DNA of 64,000 bases, taken from the NCBI RefSeq assembly GCF_003285545.1, contig NZ_QLNV01000001.1, positions 1 to 64,000 on the forward strand, given 5' to 3'. The position numbers and the translations under genes were made by a program. The notes under the pieces are model-generated. The model was given only the letters and a program-made list of their open reading frames with translations, did not search any database and was not told the DNA's origin. Source of the stretch: Sinomicrobium soli (lineage in GTDB: Bacteria > Bacteroidota > Bacteroidia > Flavobacteriales > Flavobacteriaceae). Positions 35,227 to 43,729 of this stretch are shown here, in pieces (within the stretch, counting starts at the first letter, position 1; every line of letters starts with the position of its first letter).

Positions 35227-36102
35227 TCATGCCGAAGCGACTTCGGCATTCCGGTCTATTTTCTTTACCAGCCCCTGCAATACCTTCCCGGGACCTACTT
35301 CAGTAAACAGGCTGGCACCGTCGGCTATCATCTGCTGCACGCTCTGTGTCCATTTTACGGGGGCTGTGAGCTGTGCTATCAGGTTCCTTCTGATCTCGTC
35401 CGGGCTGGTTACAGCCGTGGTGGTCACATTCTGGTATATGGGACAGGCCGGGGTATTAAAAACGGTCTGCTCTATGGCCGAAGCGAGTTCTTCCCGCGCC
35501 GGTTCCATCAAGGGAGAATGAAAAGCGCCCCCCACAGGAAGCACCAACGCCCTTCTGGCACCGGCCTCCTTAAGGGCCTCACAGGCCCTGTTTACGGCAT
35601 CTGTCTCTCCCGATATCACAAGCTGCCCGGGGCAGTTGTAATTAGCGGGAACAACTATGCCCCCGGTAGCCTCACATACCTGCTCTACCACAGTATCTTC
35701 GAGCCCCAGCACCGCAGCCATGGTACTCGGTTGCAACTCGCAGGCTTTCTGCATCGCCAGGGCACGCTGAAAGACCAGTTTCAGTCCGTCCTCAAACCCC
35801 AGTGCGCCATTGGCCACCAGTGCCGAAAACTCCCCGAGGGAATGACCGGCAACCATATCGGGGGCAAAAGCTGCTCCCAGTGTTTTACTCAGTACAACCG
35901 AATGGAGAAATACGGCAGGCTGGGTAACCTTTGTCTGCCGGAGGTCTTCATCCGATCCGTTAAACATAATATCGGTAATGGCAAACCCCAGTATTTCATT
36001 GGCCGTATCAAAAAGCTTCCGTGCCGTTTCCGACTGTTCGTACAGGTCGGCTCCCATACCTGAAAATTGTGCTCCCTGACCGGGGAATATATATGCTTTC
36101 AT
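35227..36102 (-). CDS. fabD: Malonyl-CoA:ACP transacylase FabD
   Basis: FabD moves malonyl groups from CoA to acyl carrier protein to supply fatty acid synthesis. The 291-residue protein has the start FPGQGAQFSGMG, the nucleophile motif GHSLGEFSA (Ser near residue 88), and the catalytic His in AFHSPLM (near 197). Length is standard. It stands alone, with a gap to tssD on one side and a repeat-bearing gap to the carbonic anhydrase on the other. A 9-bp hairpin (35229-35249) overlaps its last codons. Confidence 0.96.
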   Translation of the reverse strand: MKAYIFPGQGAQFSGMGADLYEQSETARKLFDTANEILGFAITDIMFNGSDEDLRQTKVTQPAVFLHSVVLSKTLGAAFAPDMVAGHSLGEFSALVANGALGFEDGLKLVFQRALAMQKACELQPSTMAAVLGLEDTVVEQVCEATGGIVVPANYNCPGQLVISGETDAVNRACEALKEAGARRALVLPVGGAFHSPLMEPAREELASAIEQTVFNTPACPIYQNVTTTAVTSPDEIRRNLIAQLTAPVKWTQSVQQMIADGASLFTEVGPGKVLQGLVKKIDRNAEVASA

Positions 36103-36148
36103 AGTTTATTGGTTTGTAGTTCTCAGTTTATGAAAAATACGGAAGCGC

Positions 36149-36203
36149 CGGAGATTCCTCCCCGACCGAAAAGGCCGGGACAGGCTCTATCGTCGGAATG
36201 ACA
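36149..36203. repeat. 55-bp intergenic repeat, copy 1
   Basis: This 55-base block starts CGGAGATTCC and ends CGGAATGACA. It is found again at 38012-38066 with a single base change. It carries a short internal hairpin (CCCGACC...GGCCGGG). It lies between fabD and the carbonic anhydrase gene, inside a 218-base gap with no gene. The form, with ends like GGAGATTCC and GGAATGACA, is that of short intergenic repeats I recall in many Bacteroidetes genomes. Confidence 0.85.
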
Positions 36204-36320
36204 ACTCCCGACTCCCTTAACCGTATTCACCGGTCAAAAATAATAAATTGTTTACTGGCAGCCGGACATCTTTTCGCATATTCTGAAAATCCGTCCTCTT
36301 TCGCCGGGTACCGGTCCTGT

Positions 36321-36833
36321 TCACTCCTCATACCAGCCGGAATATTTTACATAATTTGCCGCAATCCGTTCGATCTCCCCGGAAAGCAGTTCCTGGCTTA
36401 TATCCCTGACTTTCCTGGCAGGCACTCCCGCATAGATACTTCCTGCCTCTACCCTGGTGTTCTTTGTAACGACAGCTCCGGCAGCAATAATGCTGTTGCG
36501 CTCCACCACACAGTCATCCATCACAATACTTCCCATCCCGATCAGTACATTATCGTGTATGGTACAACCGTGTACAATGGCATTGTGCCCGATGGAAACA
36601 TTGTTTCCGATCGTCGTGGGCGACTTCTGATAGGTGGCATGAATAACGGCGCCGTCCTGCACGTTGACCCTGTCGCCCATACGGATATAGTGTACATCCC
36701 CCCGTATTACCGCATGAAACCATACGCTGCACTGGTCTCCCATACTGACTTCACCCACGATCACCGCATTCTCGGCTATAAAACAGTCTTTTCCCATTAC
36801 GGGCGCTTTTCCGTTAATCTTTTTTACAATCAT
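36321..36833 (-). CDS. Gamma-class carbonic anhydrase family protein
   Basis: A 170-residue left-handed beta-helix protein built of hexapeptide repeats. The three zinc-binding histidines of gamma carbonic anhydrases can be placed: VIHATYQ, SIGHNAIVHG (two His). The family forms trimers with metal at subunit borders; some members hydrate CO2 and others have no shown activity. It diverges from the nfu gene, and a TATATTTG box at 36861-36868 serves it. Confidence 0.88.
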   Translation of the reverse strand: MIVKKINGKAPVMGKDCFIAENAVIVGEVSMGDQCSVWFHAVIRGDVHYIRMGDRVNVQDGAVIHATYQKSPTTIGNNVSIGHNAIVHGCTIHDNVLIGMGSIVMDDCVVERNSIIAAGAVVTKNTRVEAGSIYAGVPARKVRDISQELLSGEIERIAANYVKYSGWYEE

Positions 36834-36860
36834 ACCTCTTTGTGTTTACGGTCGCAGGCA

Positions 36861-36868
36861 CAAATATA
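36861..36868 (-). promoter_or_regulatory. -7 box of the carbonic anhydrase gene
   Basis: TATATTTG on the minus strand, 28 bases before ATG 36833, matches TAnnTTTG exactly. It lies back to back with the TAACTTTG box at 36913-36920 that serves the opposite gene. Confidence 0.5.
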
Positions 36869-36912
36869 AACAAGCGCAGGCCACTGTGGTAAAATATCCG
36901 GAAAAGTATATG

Positions 36913-36920
36913 TAACTTTG
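36913..36920 (+). promoter_or_regulatory. -7 box of the nfu gene
   Basis: TAACTTTG matches TAnnTTTG exactly and lies 18 bases before ATG 36939. It overlaps the in-frame TTG at 36918, which therefore cannot be the start codon. Confidence 0.5.
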
Positions 36921-36938
36921 CACCAAAATGCAATTGAA

Positions 36939-37844
36939 ATGGAAAACAGCACTGTAAAAATAAAACCGACCTCCAATCCGGCCATTATAAAGTTTGAAGC
37001 TTCCCGTTTCCTGACGGAACACACGAGCTACGAATACCGGAACATCGATGAAGCCCGGGACTCCCCGCTGGCGCAACAGCTCTTTTACCTGCCGTTTGTC
37101 AAGACCGTGTTTATCTCGGGAAATTTTGTAGCCATAGAGCGATACGATATTGTGGCGTGGGAAGATGTCCGGGAAGAAGTAGCTGCCCAGATCGCCAATT
37201 ACCTGGAAAGCGGCCGGCCCGTAGTGAAAGAGGCAGAAGCCGAAACCCGCTTGCCTTATACCATCTATGCGGAAAGCACCCCGAACCCGGCAGTGCTCAA
37301 ATTTGTCGCCAACAAGAAACTGGTGAGCTCGACCTTCGAATTCAAGAATATCGACGAGGCCAAAGACGCTCCCCTGGCACAGTCGCTCTTCCACTTTCCG
37401 TTCGTAAGGGAAGTATTTATCGATGAGAATTATATTTCCATCACCAAATACGACATCGCCGACTGGAACGATATTACGATGGAACTGCGCGAATATATAC
37501 GGGTATACCTCGAGGAAGGCAAACCCGTTGTTTCCGATACCATACAGACACAGAAAACCAATAAAAGTGCCATTGCTCCGGAAGCGGATAACAGCGATAT
37601 CGGGGAGACCTCCAGGGAGATTATCGGGATTATAGAAGAATATGTCAAACCGGCCGTAGCCAGTGACGGGGGAAATATTCTCTTCGAATCGTATGACGAG
37701 GAGAGCAAAGTGGTAAAACTCGTATTACAGGGGGCCTGCAGCGGTTGTCCTTCTTCCACATTTACCCTCAAGAACGGTATAGAGACCATGCTTAAGGAAA
37801 TGCTTCACGGAAAGGTAAACGAAGTAGTGGCCATTAACGGATAA
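36939..37844 (+). CDS. Nfu-type Fe-S cluster carrier with duplicated N domain
   Basis: A 301-residue protein with two tandem Nfu N domains and one NifU C-terminal domain. The copies at about 5-95 and 105-195 align well (NPAIIKFEASRFL with NPAVLKFVANKKL; NIDEARDSPLAQQLF with NIDEAKDAPLAQSLF; YDIVAWEDV with YDIADWNDI). After a linker, the C-terminal domain (220-301) has the cluster-binding GACSGCPSS motif with CxxC. It should carry Fe-S clusters to target proteins. It converges on the phosphate transporter gene across a repeat-rich gap. Confidence 0.92.
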   Translation: MENSTVKIKPTSNPAIIKFEASRFLTEHTSYEYRNIDEARDSPLAQQLFYLPFVKTVFISGNFVAIERYDIVAWEDVREEVAAQIANYLESGRPVVKEAEAETRLPYTIYAESTPNPAVLKFVANKKLVSSTFEFKNIDEAKDAPLAQSLFHFPFVREVFIDENYISITKYDIADWNDITMELREYIRVYLEEGKPVVSDTIQTQKTNKSAIAPEADNSDIGETSREIIGIIEEYVKPAVASDGGNILFESYDEESKVVKLVLQGACSGCPSSTFTLKNGIETMLKEMLHGKVNEVVAING

Positions 37845-37922
37845 CATAAACCTACACAAGCACCGGAGCATTACATTACACCTGCCGGCTCAACGGCTAC
37901 CGGAGGTTTAGTTTGTTTAAAA

Positions 37923-38066
37923 TGTCATTCAGAACGCAGTGAACCTGCCTGCCGGCAGGCAGGGAATCTCCACCCAAGATCAAAAAACCTTCAACAGCAT
38001 AACGGAGAGCCCGGAGATTCCTTCCCGACCGAAAAGGCCGGGACAGGCTCTATCGTCGGAATGACA
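37923..38066. repeat. Composite inverted repeat, includes copy 2 of the 55-bp element
   Basis: The ends are TGTCATTC (37923-37930) and GAATGACA (38059-38066), with GGAATCTCC (37963-37971) facing GGAGATTCC (38013-38021). Two elements of one family therefore face each other. The right one (38012-38066) is copy 2 of the 55-bp block of 36149-36203; the left one has a perfect 20-bp palindrome at 37944-37963. It fills most of the 293-base gap between the converging nfu and phosphate transporter genes, where it may end transcription from both sides. Confidence 0.8.
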
Positions 38067-38137
38067 AAGCCACTACAAACATAGGATAACGACTCCCGAC
38101 TTCCGGCCATTTCGTCGTTTGCAAACTAACGACGGCA

Positions 38138-40411
38138 CTACAGTACCGGAAAGGCTTTTTCCTTGACCTCCTTATAATCCGAATAGAAGTCCCTGAAGAG
38201 CTCCAGGAGATTCATACTGGCAGAGATCAGGTCTTTGGTTTCCAGCAACAGCCCAAAATACAGTTTGGTGTTTTTCGGACTGGTCTCCGTGGTGCGGATA
38301 CGGTCTATCTGCTTCTGAATGAGATCGGATACCCTGTCGAACAATTCCTGTTTCTCTTCCAGGATACCGTCGATCTTCTTAAAGGATTCCTTGTCAAAAG
38401 TTTCCTGTATCTTGTCGAACAGCACCTGCAGGTCCTTGTCGATCTTCTTCAGGTCCCTGATCTGGTTAAACTTGAGGTTCTTGTGATTGTTATTGACATG
38501 CGAATAACTGTTTTTCACAATATAGCCTATCGACTGCACCATGTCCTGCAGGTTATCCAGCATCAGGATATAGAACTTACTGGCTTCTATCGAAGATTCG
38601 TCCAGCGATTTTATGAAATAGAACAGTTCCCCTTTCAGTTCATCGACCTCATCCTCCAGTTTTTTCAGGGTCTTCTTGTTTTTCTTAAGCTTTTTGAGAT
38701 CCTGCAGCCCCAGGTGATCTACCACCTCGGTATACAGCTTATTTGTTTTTCCGATAACCTTGGAAATATGGTGCGAACTGTCGTTTACAATTTCGTGTAT
38801 GGTAATAATATCTTCCGTCCTGAGCCTTCGCTGTTCTTCTTTTTCCTGGTTCTTCCGGGCGTGTATCCTGGCACTCCGGTACAGCAGGACGGCCACTACG
38901 ATGAGCAGTCCCACAAACGACACTACCCCGCCTATGGTAAGCAGATAGGCTATGGAAGCCGCGGCAACAAAGGCTACAATAGCCGTGAGGAACCATCCTC
39001 CTATAACATTAAACACTCCTGCCACGCGGTATACGGCACTTTCCCTGTCCCATGCGCGGTCGGCAAAGGAAGTTCCCATAGCCACCATAAAGGTCACATA
39101 AGTTGTAGACAGCGGAAGCTTAAGGGAGGTCCCTATGGATATCAGTATACTGGCCACCATAAGGTTTACGGAAGCCCTTACCATATCGAAGGCCGGGGCA
39201 TCCTTGTTTTTCCTGCGCCTGGTCTCGGGCTGTTCAAACTGTTTATCTATCTTGAGCTGTACAGATTTGGGCAGAAAATAGTTGATACCCGCCCCGGCAT
39301 ATACCGAAGCCCTTACAATAAAACGGGAAAGCGCATTGGGCGAGAACTTTTCTGCCCCGTCGCCCTGGCGGGACAGGTCTACCCCGGTGGCAATAACATC
39401 GCGTGCCTTTTTGGAGGTCCACAATGTGATGACCATCACTATTCCCGCAAACAGCAGGAAATAGAAAGGTGCTACAATTTCCTCGCTGGCCAGTGCTCCC
39501 ATAGTATATGTATTGGCAGACATACCGGAATCCACAAAAAAACCATACGACTGGAAAGCCGCTATGGGCACCCCGATAAAATTCACCAGGTCATTCCCCG
39601 CAAATGCCATGGCCAGGGCGAAAGTCCCGATAATAATGATAAGCCGGAGAATATTGATCCTGAAGACGCTCATCAGCACCTGCGACAGTACAGTCCAGAA
39701 CACCAGGCTTATACCGAGGATGATAAGCTGATGCGTGGTTATCCACGCATAGGTTTCAGCAGGGATAAAAGAAACACCCTTCATCCCCTTGATCAGGATA
39801 AAAAAGGTGATCGCCGTAATGGCAAGCCCCCCGAAAATAGCGCCTATATACTTAACCTTCTTTTCGAACTGAAATGTAAAAACCAGTCTCGAGATATATT
39901 GCACCAGGGCCCCGACGGTAAATGACAGGGCAACGGAAAGCAATATACTGATCACGATCTGCGAGGCCTTCGTCGTATTGATATATTCTCCCAGGCTGGA
40001 CATATCGCCGTTCTGCACTACGATCTTGTATCCGGCGAGACATACTGCTGCCCCGAGCAGTTCAAACACTATGGACACTGTAGTGGAAGTCGGCAAACCT
40101 ATGGAATTGAAAACATCCAGCAACAGGATATCAGCGATCATCACGGCCATAAAAATGATCATCACCTCGTTAAAGGTAAACATGCTCGGAACAAAAATAC
40201 CACTGCGGGCTATCTCCATCATCCCGCTGGAAAACAGGGCACCGCAGGCAATACCCACACTTGCCACGATCATGATGGTCTTCATGGAAACCGCTTTGGA
40301 CCCTATCGCCGAATTCAGAAAATTAACGGCATCGTTACTCACTCCTACTACCAGATCCGTTATGGCCAACAGCGCAAGGGCTATCAGCATTACCATATAT
40401 ATCTGTTCCAT
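38138..40411 (-). CDS. PiT-family inorganic phosphate transporter fused to PhoU-like domain
   Basis: A 757-residue protein. The N-terminal two thirds form a PiT transporter with the two repeated signatures (VSNDAVNFLNSAIGSKAV near 24-41 and FAGNDLVNFIGVPIAA in the second half) and about 12 membrane helices. After residue 520 comes a cytoplasmic helical domain of about 230 residues like PhoU/DUF47, which in other bacteria is a separate protein that controls Pit. Pit moves metal-phosphate with protons or phosphate with sodium; the coupling ion cannot be read here. Confidence 0.9.
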   Translation of the reverse strand: MEQIYMVMLIALALLAITDLVVGVSNDAVNFLNSAIGSKAVSMKTIMIVASVGIACGALFSSGMMEIARSGIFVPSMFTFNEVMIIFMAVMIADILLLDVFNSIGLPTSTTVSIVFELLGAAVCLAGYKIVVQNGDMSSLGEYINTTKASQIVISILLSVALSFTVGALVQYISRLVFTFQFEKKVKYIGAIFGGLAITAITFFILIKGMKGVSFIPAETYAWITTHQLIILGISLVFWTVLSQVLMSVFRINILRLIIIIGTFALAMAFAGNDLVNFIGVPIAAFQSYGFFVDSGMSANTYTMGALASEEIVAPFYFLLFAGIVMVITLWTSKKARDVIATGVDLSRQGDGAEKFSPNALSRFIVRASVYAGAGINYFLPKSVQLKIDKQFEQPETRRRKNKDAPAFDMVRASVNLMVASILISIGTSLKLPLSTTYVTFMVAMGTSFADRAWDRESAVYRVAGVFNVIGGWFLTAIVAFVAAASIAYLLTIGGVVSFVGLLIVVAVLLYRSARIHARKNQEKEEQRRLRTEDIITIHEIVNDSSHHISKVIGKTNKLYTEVVDHLGLQDLKKLKKNKKTLKKLEDEVDELKGELFYFIKSLDESSIEASKFYILMLDNLQDMVQSIGYIVKNSYSHVNNNHKNLKFNQIRDLKKIDKDLQVLFDKIQETFDKESFKKIDGILEEKQELFDRVSDLIQKQIDRIRTTETSPKNTKLYFGLLLETKDLISASMNLLELFRDFYSDYKEVKEKAFPVL

Positions 40412-40592
40412 ACGTATTCTTTACAGAGGCAAAAGTCTGTCAACTTAATTAAAGTAAAGTTAATTTAATGTTACGAAAACATTACGCAGATGTTTATAAC
40501 AGTTTCTTAATCTACAATTTAAGGCATTTTGTCATAATTACCGTCCTTTTTTTTCTTATATTATAAGGGTAATCATTTAAAATATTGATATT

Positions 40593-40796
40593 ATGGCAGT
40601 TTTAAAAGTAATCGAAGTATTGGCAAGCTCCCCGCAAAGCTGGGAAGATGCCGCCAGAAAGGCTATTGCACAGGCCTCAAAAACCGTGAAGAACATCCGG
40701 TCGGTGTACGTACAGGACCAGAGTGCCGTGGTCCAGGGCAGTGACATCAGCGAATTCCGGGTAAACCTCAAGATCACCTTTGAGGTGCAGGATTAA
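40593..40796 (+). CDS. Dodecin family flavin-binding protein
   Basis: A 67-residue protein matching dodecins from end to end (VIEVLASSPQSWEDAARKAI; VQDQSAVVQGSDISEFRVNLKITFEV). Dodecins form hollow dodecamers that store flavins, with a tryptophan (Trp17 here) stacking on the isoalloxazine ring. It is a single-gene unit with a strong terminator 28 bases after the stop. Confidence 0.93.
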   Translation: MAVLKVIEVLASSPQSWEDAARKAIAQASKTVKNIRSVYVQDQSAVVQGSDISEFRVNLKITFEVQD

Positions 40797-40824
40797 AAAA
40801 ACAGACGACAGGAAAAATGTAACC

Positions 40825-40859
40825 AAAAAAGCGTTTCAATACTGTTGAAGCGCTTTTTT
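40825..40859 (+). terminator. Rho-independent terminator after dodecin
   Basis: The arms at 40825-40839 and 40845-40859 form a 15-bp stem with a 5-base loop and one G-U wobble. The right arm ends in T6, so RNA from the plus strand leaves in a U run. It lies between dodecin and the DUF255 gene. Confidence 0.9.
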
Positions 40860-40894
40860 GTCTTATTTTACAACGCTATTAAAAACGTTTCCCA

Positions 40895-42937
40895 ATGGCA
40901 GATCCCTACACCAACGACCTTATTCATGAAAGCAGTCCGTACCTGCTGCAACACGCGCACAATCCCGTTCAGTGGAAACCCTGGAAACCGGAAGTCCTCG
41001 AAGAGGCCGTTGCCTCCAACCGGCTGTTGCTGATAAGCATAGGATACGCTTCATGCCACTGGTGCCACGTCATGGAACAGGAGTGTTTTGAGGACAGTGA
41101 AGTGGCCGAGGTCATGAATGCACACTTTATCAATATCAAGGTAGACCGGGAGGAGCGGCCTGATATAGACCAGGTATATATGACCGCCTTACAGGTGATG
41201 ACCGGGCAGGGCGGATGGCCGCTGAATATAGTGGCCCTCCCGGACGGCCGTCCGGTATGGGGCGGCACATACCTTTCAAAAGACCGGTGGACAGGAACAC
41301 TGTGGCAGATCCGCGATCTGTATGAACAGGAACCCCGTAAGCTGCAGGAATACGCCACAAGACTGGAACAGGGATTGCAGAGGATGGAAAGCATCGTACC
41401 GAAACACGACATCTCTCCTTTTTCGGACAGCCAGATCAGGCAGGCCGTGTCCCGGTGGAGGTCCGGATTCGACTACGAGTACGGCGGACCCGACAGGGCC
41501 CCGAAATTCATGATGCCGGGCAATATCGCTTTTCTGCTGGACTACGCCTCCGTTGCCGGAGACAAGGCCCTTATGCAATATGTAGAACTCACACTGACCA
41601 AAATGGCTTACGGCGGAATTTACGACCAGGTCGGGGGAGGGTTTTCACGGTACTCGACAGACCGTAAATGGCATGTCCCGCACTTTGAAAAAATGCTTTA
41701 TGACAACGGACAGCTCGTAAGCCTCTATGCCAATGCCTACGCAGCCACAGGCAGCAAGCTCTACAAAACGGTCGTCTTTGAAACCCTTGAATTCGTCCGC
41801 CGGGAACTGACCGGCGATGACGGCGCCTTTTACTCCTCCCTCGATGCCGACAGTACAGACCCGGAGGGCCGGCTTCGGGAAGGTGCCTACTACACCTGGA
41901 AGGAAGAAGAGCTGAAAACCCTCCTCGGCGATGATTTCCCCCTGTTCGCAGCGTATTACAACATCAATGGTTACGGCCTGTGGGAAGAAGACCGGTATGT
42001 CCTGATCCGAAGTGCCCCGGACAGGGAGATCGCCGCCCGGAACCATATTGAGGAAGGCCTGCTTTCCGGCAAGCTGAATTCCTGGAAACACCTGCTCCTC
42101 GACTACAGGGAACAGCGCCCCCGCCCGCGGCTGGACGACAAAATACTGACTTCCTGGAATGCCCTCATGCTAAAGGGTTATACGGATGCCTATAAGGTTT
42201 TCGGCGAAAGATCCTTCCTGGAGGCCGCCCTGAAAAATGCCCGTTTTATACTGGAAAAGCAATACGACGGCAACGGAAGACTATTCCGCAATCACAAGGG
42301 AGGCAAAAGCAGCATCAATGCGTTCCTGGAAGATTATGCCGCGGTTACAGATGCTTTTATCGCGCTTCATGAAGCAACCCTCGACGAACAGTGGTTACAG
42401 GTATCCAGGGCACTCACAGACTATGTTTTCACGCATTTCCACGATCCGCGGAGCCATATGTTCTTTTTTACTTCAGACCTGGATGCGGCACTGATTGCAC
42501 GAAGTGTGGAAAGACAGGACAATGTGATCCCGTCTTCCAACTCCATCATGGCCGGGAACCTCTTTGTACTATCCAGGCATTTTGACGATGAAAAATACGG
42601 GAAAACCGCAAGCCTGATGCTACAACAGATGCTGGACGACATACAAAGCCACCCGTCTTTTCACGCCAACTGGCTGAGCCTGATGCTTTACCACACCTCC
42701 GGATTCCGGGAAGTCGTTATCTCCGGCCCGGAGGCCGCAGCATACGCAAAAATCCTCAACAGCCACTATCTCCCCCTGAAAACAGTGACCGGTACATCGG
42801 AAAGATCCGGCCTGCCCCTTTTGCGGCAGCGGTATCACGAAGACAGTACTGTTATTTATTTATGTAAAAATAATACCTGTACACTCCCCACCGGAATTCT
42901 CAAAGAAGTCGTTAAAAACCTGAAAGGTTACGAATAA
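40895..42937 (+). CDS. Thioredoxin domain-containing DUF255 protein (YyaL/SPATA20 family)
   Basis: A 680-residue cytoplasmic protein. The N-terminal thioredoxin-like domain has the CHWC motif (Cys54 and Cys57) and the strongly conserved start NDLIHESSPYLLQHAHNPVQW. The rest (about 180-680) is an (alpha/alpha) barrel like that of glycoside hydrolases or epimerases (GGIYDQVGGGFSRYSTD; YDNGQL). Function is unknown for the family. It stands alone between a terminator and tsaB, with which it converges. Confidence 0.92.
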   Translation: MADPYTNDLIHESSPYLLQHAHNPVQWKPWKPEVLEEAVASNRLLLISIGYASCHWCHVMEQECFEDSEVAEVMNAHFINIKVDREERPDIDQVYMTALQVMTGQGGWPLNIVALPDGRPVWGGTYLSKDRWTGTLWQIRDLYEQEPRKLQEYATRLEQGLQRMESIVPKHDISPFSDSQIRQAVSRWRSGFDYEYGGPDRAPKFMMPGNIAFLLDYASVAGDKALMQYVELTLTKMAYGGIYDQVGGGFSRYSTDRKWHVPHFEKMLYDNGQLVSLYANAYAATGSKLYKTVVFETLEFVRRELTGDDGAFYSSLDADSTDPEGRLREGAYYTWKEEELKTLLGDDFPLFAAYYNINGYGLWEEDRYVLIRSAPDREIAARNHIEEGLLSGKLNSWKHLLLDYREQRPRPRLDDKILTSWNALMLKGYTDAYKVFGERSFLEAALKNARFILEKQYDGNGRLFRNHKGGKSSINAFLEDYAAVTDAFIALHEATLDEQWLQVSRALTDYVFTHFHDPRSHMFFFTSDLDAALIARSVERQDNVIPSSNSIMAGNLFVLSRHFDDEKYGKTASLMLQQMLDDIQSHPSFHANWLSLMLYHTSGFREVVISGPEAAAYAKILNSHYLPLKTVTGTSERSGLPLLRQRYHEDSTVIYLCKNNTCTLPTGILKEVVKNLKGYE

Positions 42938-42978
42938 TGTATACAACCACCAGGAGGGAACAGAAGCCTGATCATCTT

Positions 42979-43659
42979 TTACAGCCTGGGCTTAGGCCGG
43001 GTTACGACAAAATCCTTCAGGTAGTAAGGTTCAAAATAGGCGACGTCCTCAAACCCGCCTGTTTTGAACTTTTCTTCGGAAAGCAAAACCATCCCGCTCG
43101 CGGAAGGCACCTCCCTGTGCTCCGGAAATACGGCATTGGGATGGCGGATGACTTCTCTGCATTTCCCGGCGCCATTTCCCGTAAAACAGACTTTTCCCCT
43201 CTCCAGCCACAGTGCAAAAGAGGTTTCGTCTACAATCTCGGCACGGGTTTCCCTCAGGAGCCTGAGTTCCGGGTCATATACTGCCGAATAGACCTCCATT
43301 CTCCTCGCATCGAGCAGGGGCAGAATAACACCCTGAACGCTGCGATACCGCGATGCCAGTACCTGGAGCGTCGGTATGGCCAGCAGGGGCTTGTCCAGGG
43401 CATAACACAGCCCTTTAACGGCTGATACGCCGATCCTCAGTCCCGTATACGACCCCGGGCCCATACTTACCGCAAAGGCATCTACCCCTTCCGGTGAAAT
43501 CCCCGCTTCTTCGAGTACTTCCCGTATAAACACATGAAGATTTTCGGAATGTGAATAGTTTGCATCGTCCTGTTCCCTGATCGCTACGGATGTCCCGTCC
43601 ACAGCCAGGCATACCGAACAATTGGTGGTAGAAGTTTCCAGGTTGAGAATAACAGCCAT
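42979..43659 (-). CDS. tsaB: tRNA t6A37 threonylcarbamoyl complex subunit TsaB
   Basis: TsaB is the non-catalytic partner of TsaD in the making of t6A at position 37 of tRNAs that read ANN codons. The 226-residue ASKHA-fold protein has the N-terminal loop LNLETSTTNCSVCL and the family segment VSMGPGSYTGLRIGVSAVKGLCYA. Length is normal. It lies between a DUF255 gene (converging) and the end of the efflux operon. Confidence 0.94.
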   Translation of the reverse strand: MAVILNLETSTTNCSVCLAVDGTSVAIREQDDANYSHSENLHVFIREVLEEAGISPEGVDAFAVSMGPGSYTGLRIGVSAVKGLCYALDKPLLAIPTLQVLASRYRSVQGVILPLLDARRMEVYSAVYDPELRLLRETRAEIVDETSFALWLERGKVCFTGNGAGKCREVIRHPNAVFPEHREVPSASGMVLLSEEKFKTGGFEDVAYFEPYYLKDFVVTRPKPRL

Positions 43660-43729
43660 CCTGCCAGATTTGTTACCGTGTTACAGGGGGGCAAGATAAG
43701 CCCTTTTCCCCGAACTGTAAAATGATATG

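Noticed and set aside
35229-35249. 9-bp perfect hairpin at the fabD stop as terminator
   Set aside because: It overlaps the last codons and has no U run after it on either strand, so I list it only within the fabD entry.
38483-39925. Plus-strand open frame of 480 codons opposite the phosphate transporter
   Set aside because: Shadow of a conserved gene on the minus strand; the product has the low-complexity look of an antisense frame.
43680-43725. Imperfect inverted repeat (TTACAG...CTGTAA) between tsaB and the TolC gene
   Set aside because: The stem is interrupted and no U run follows; too weak to call a terminator.
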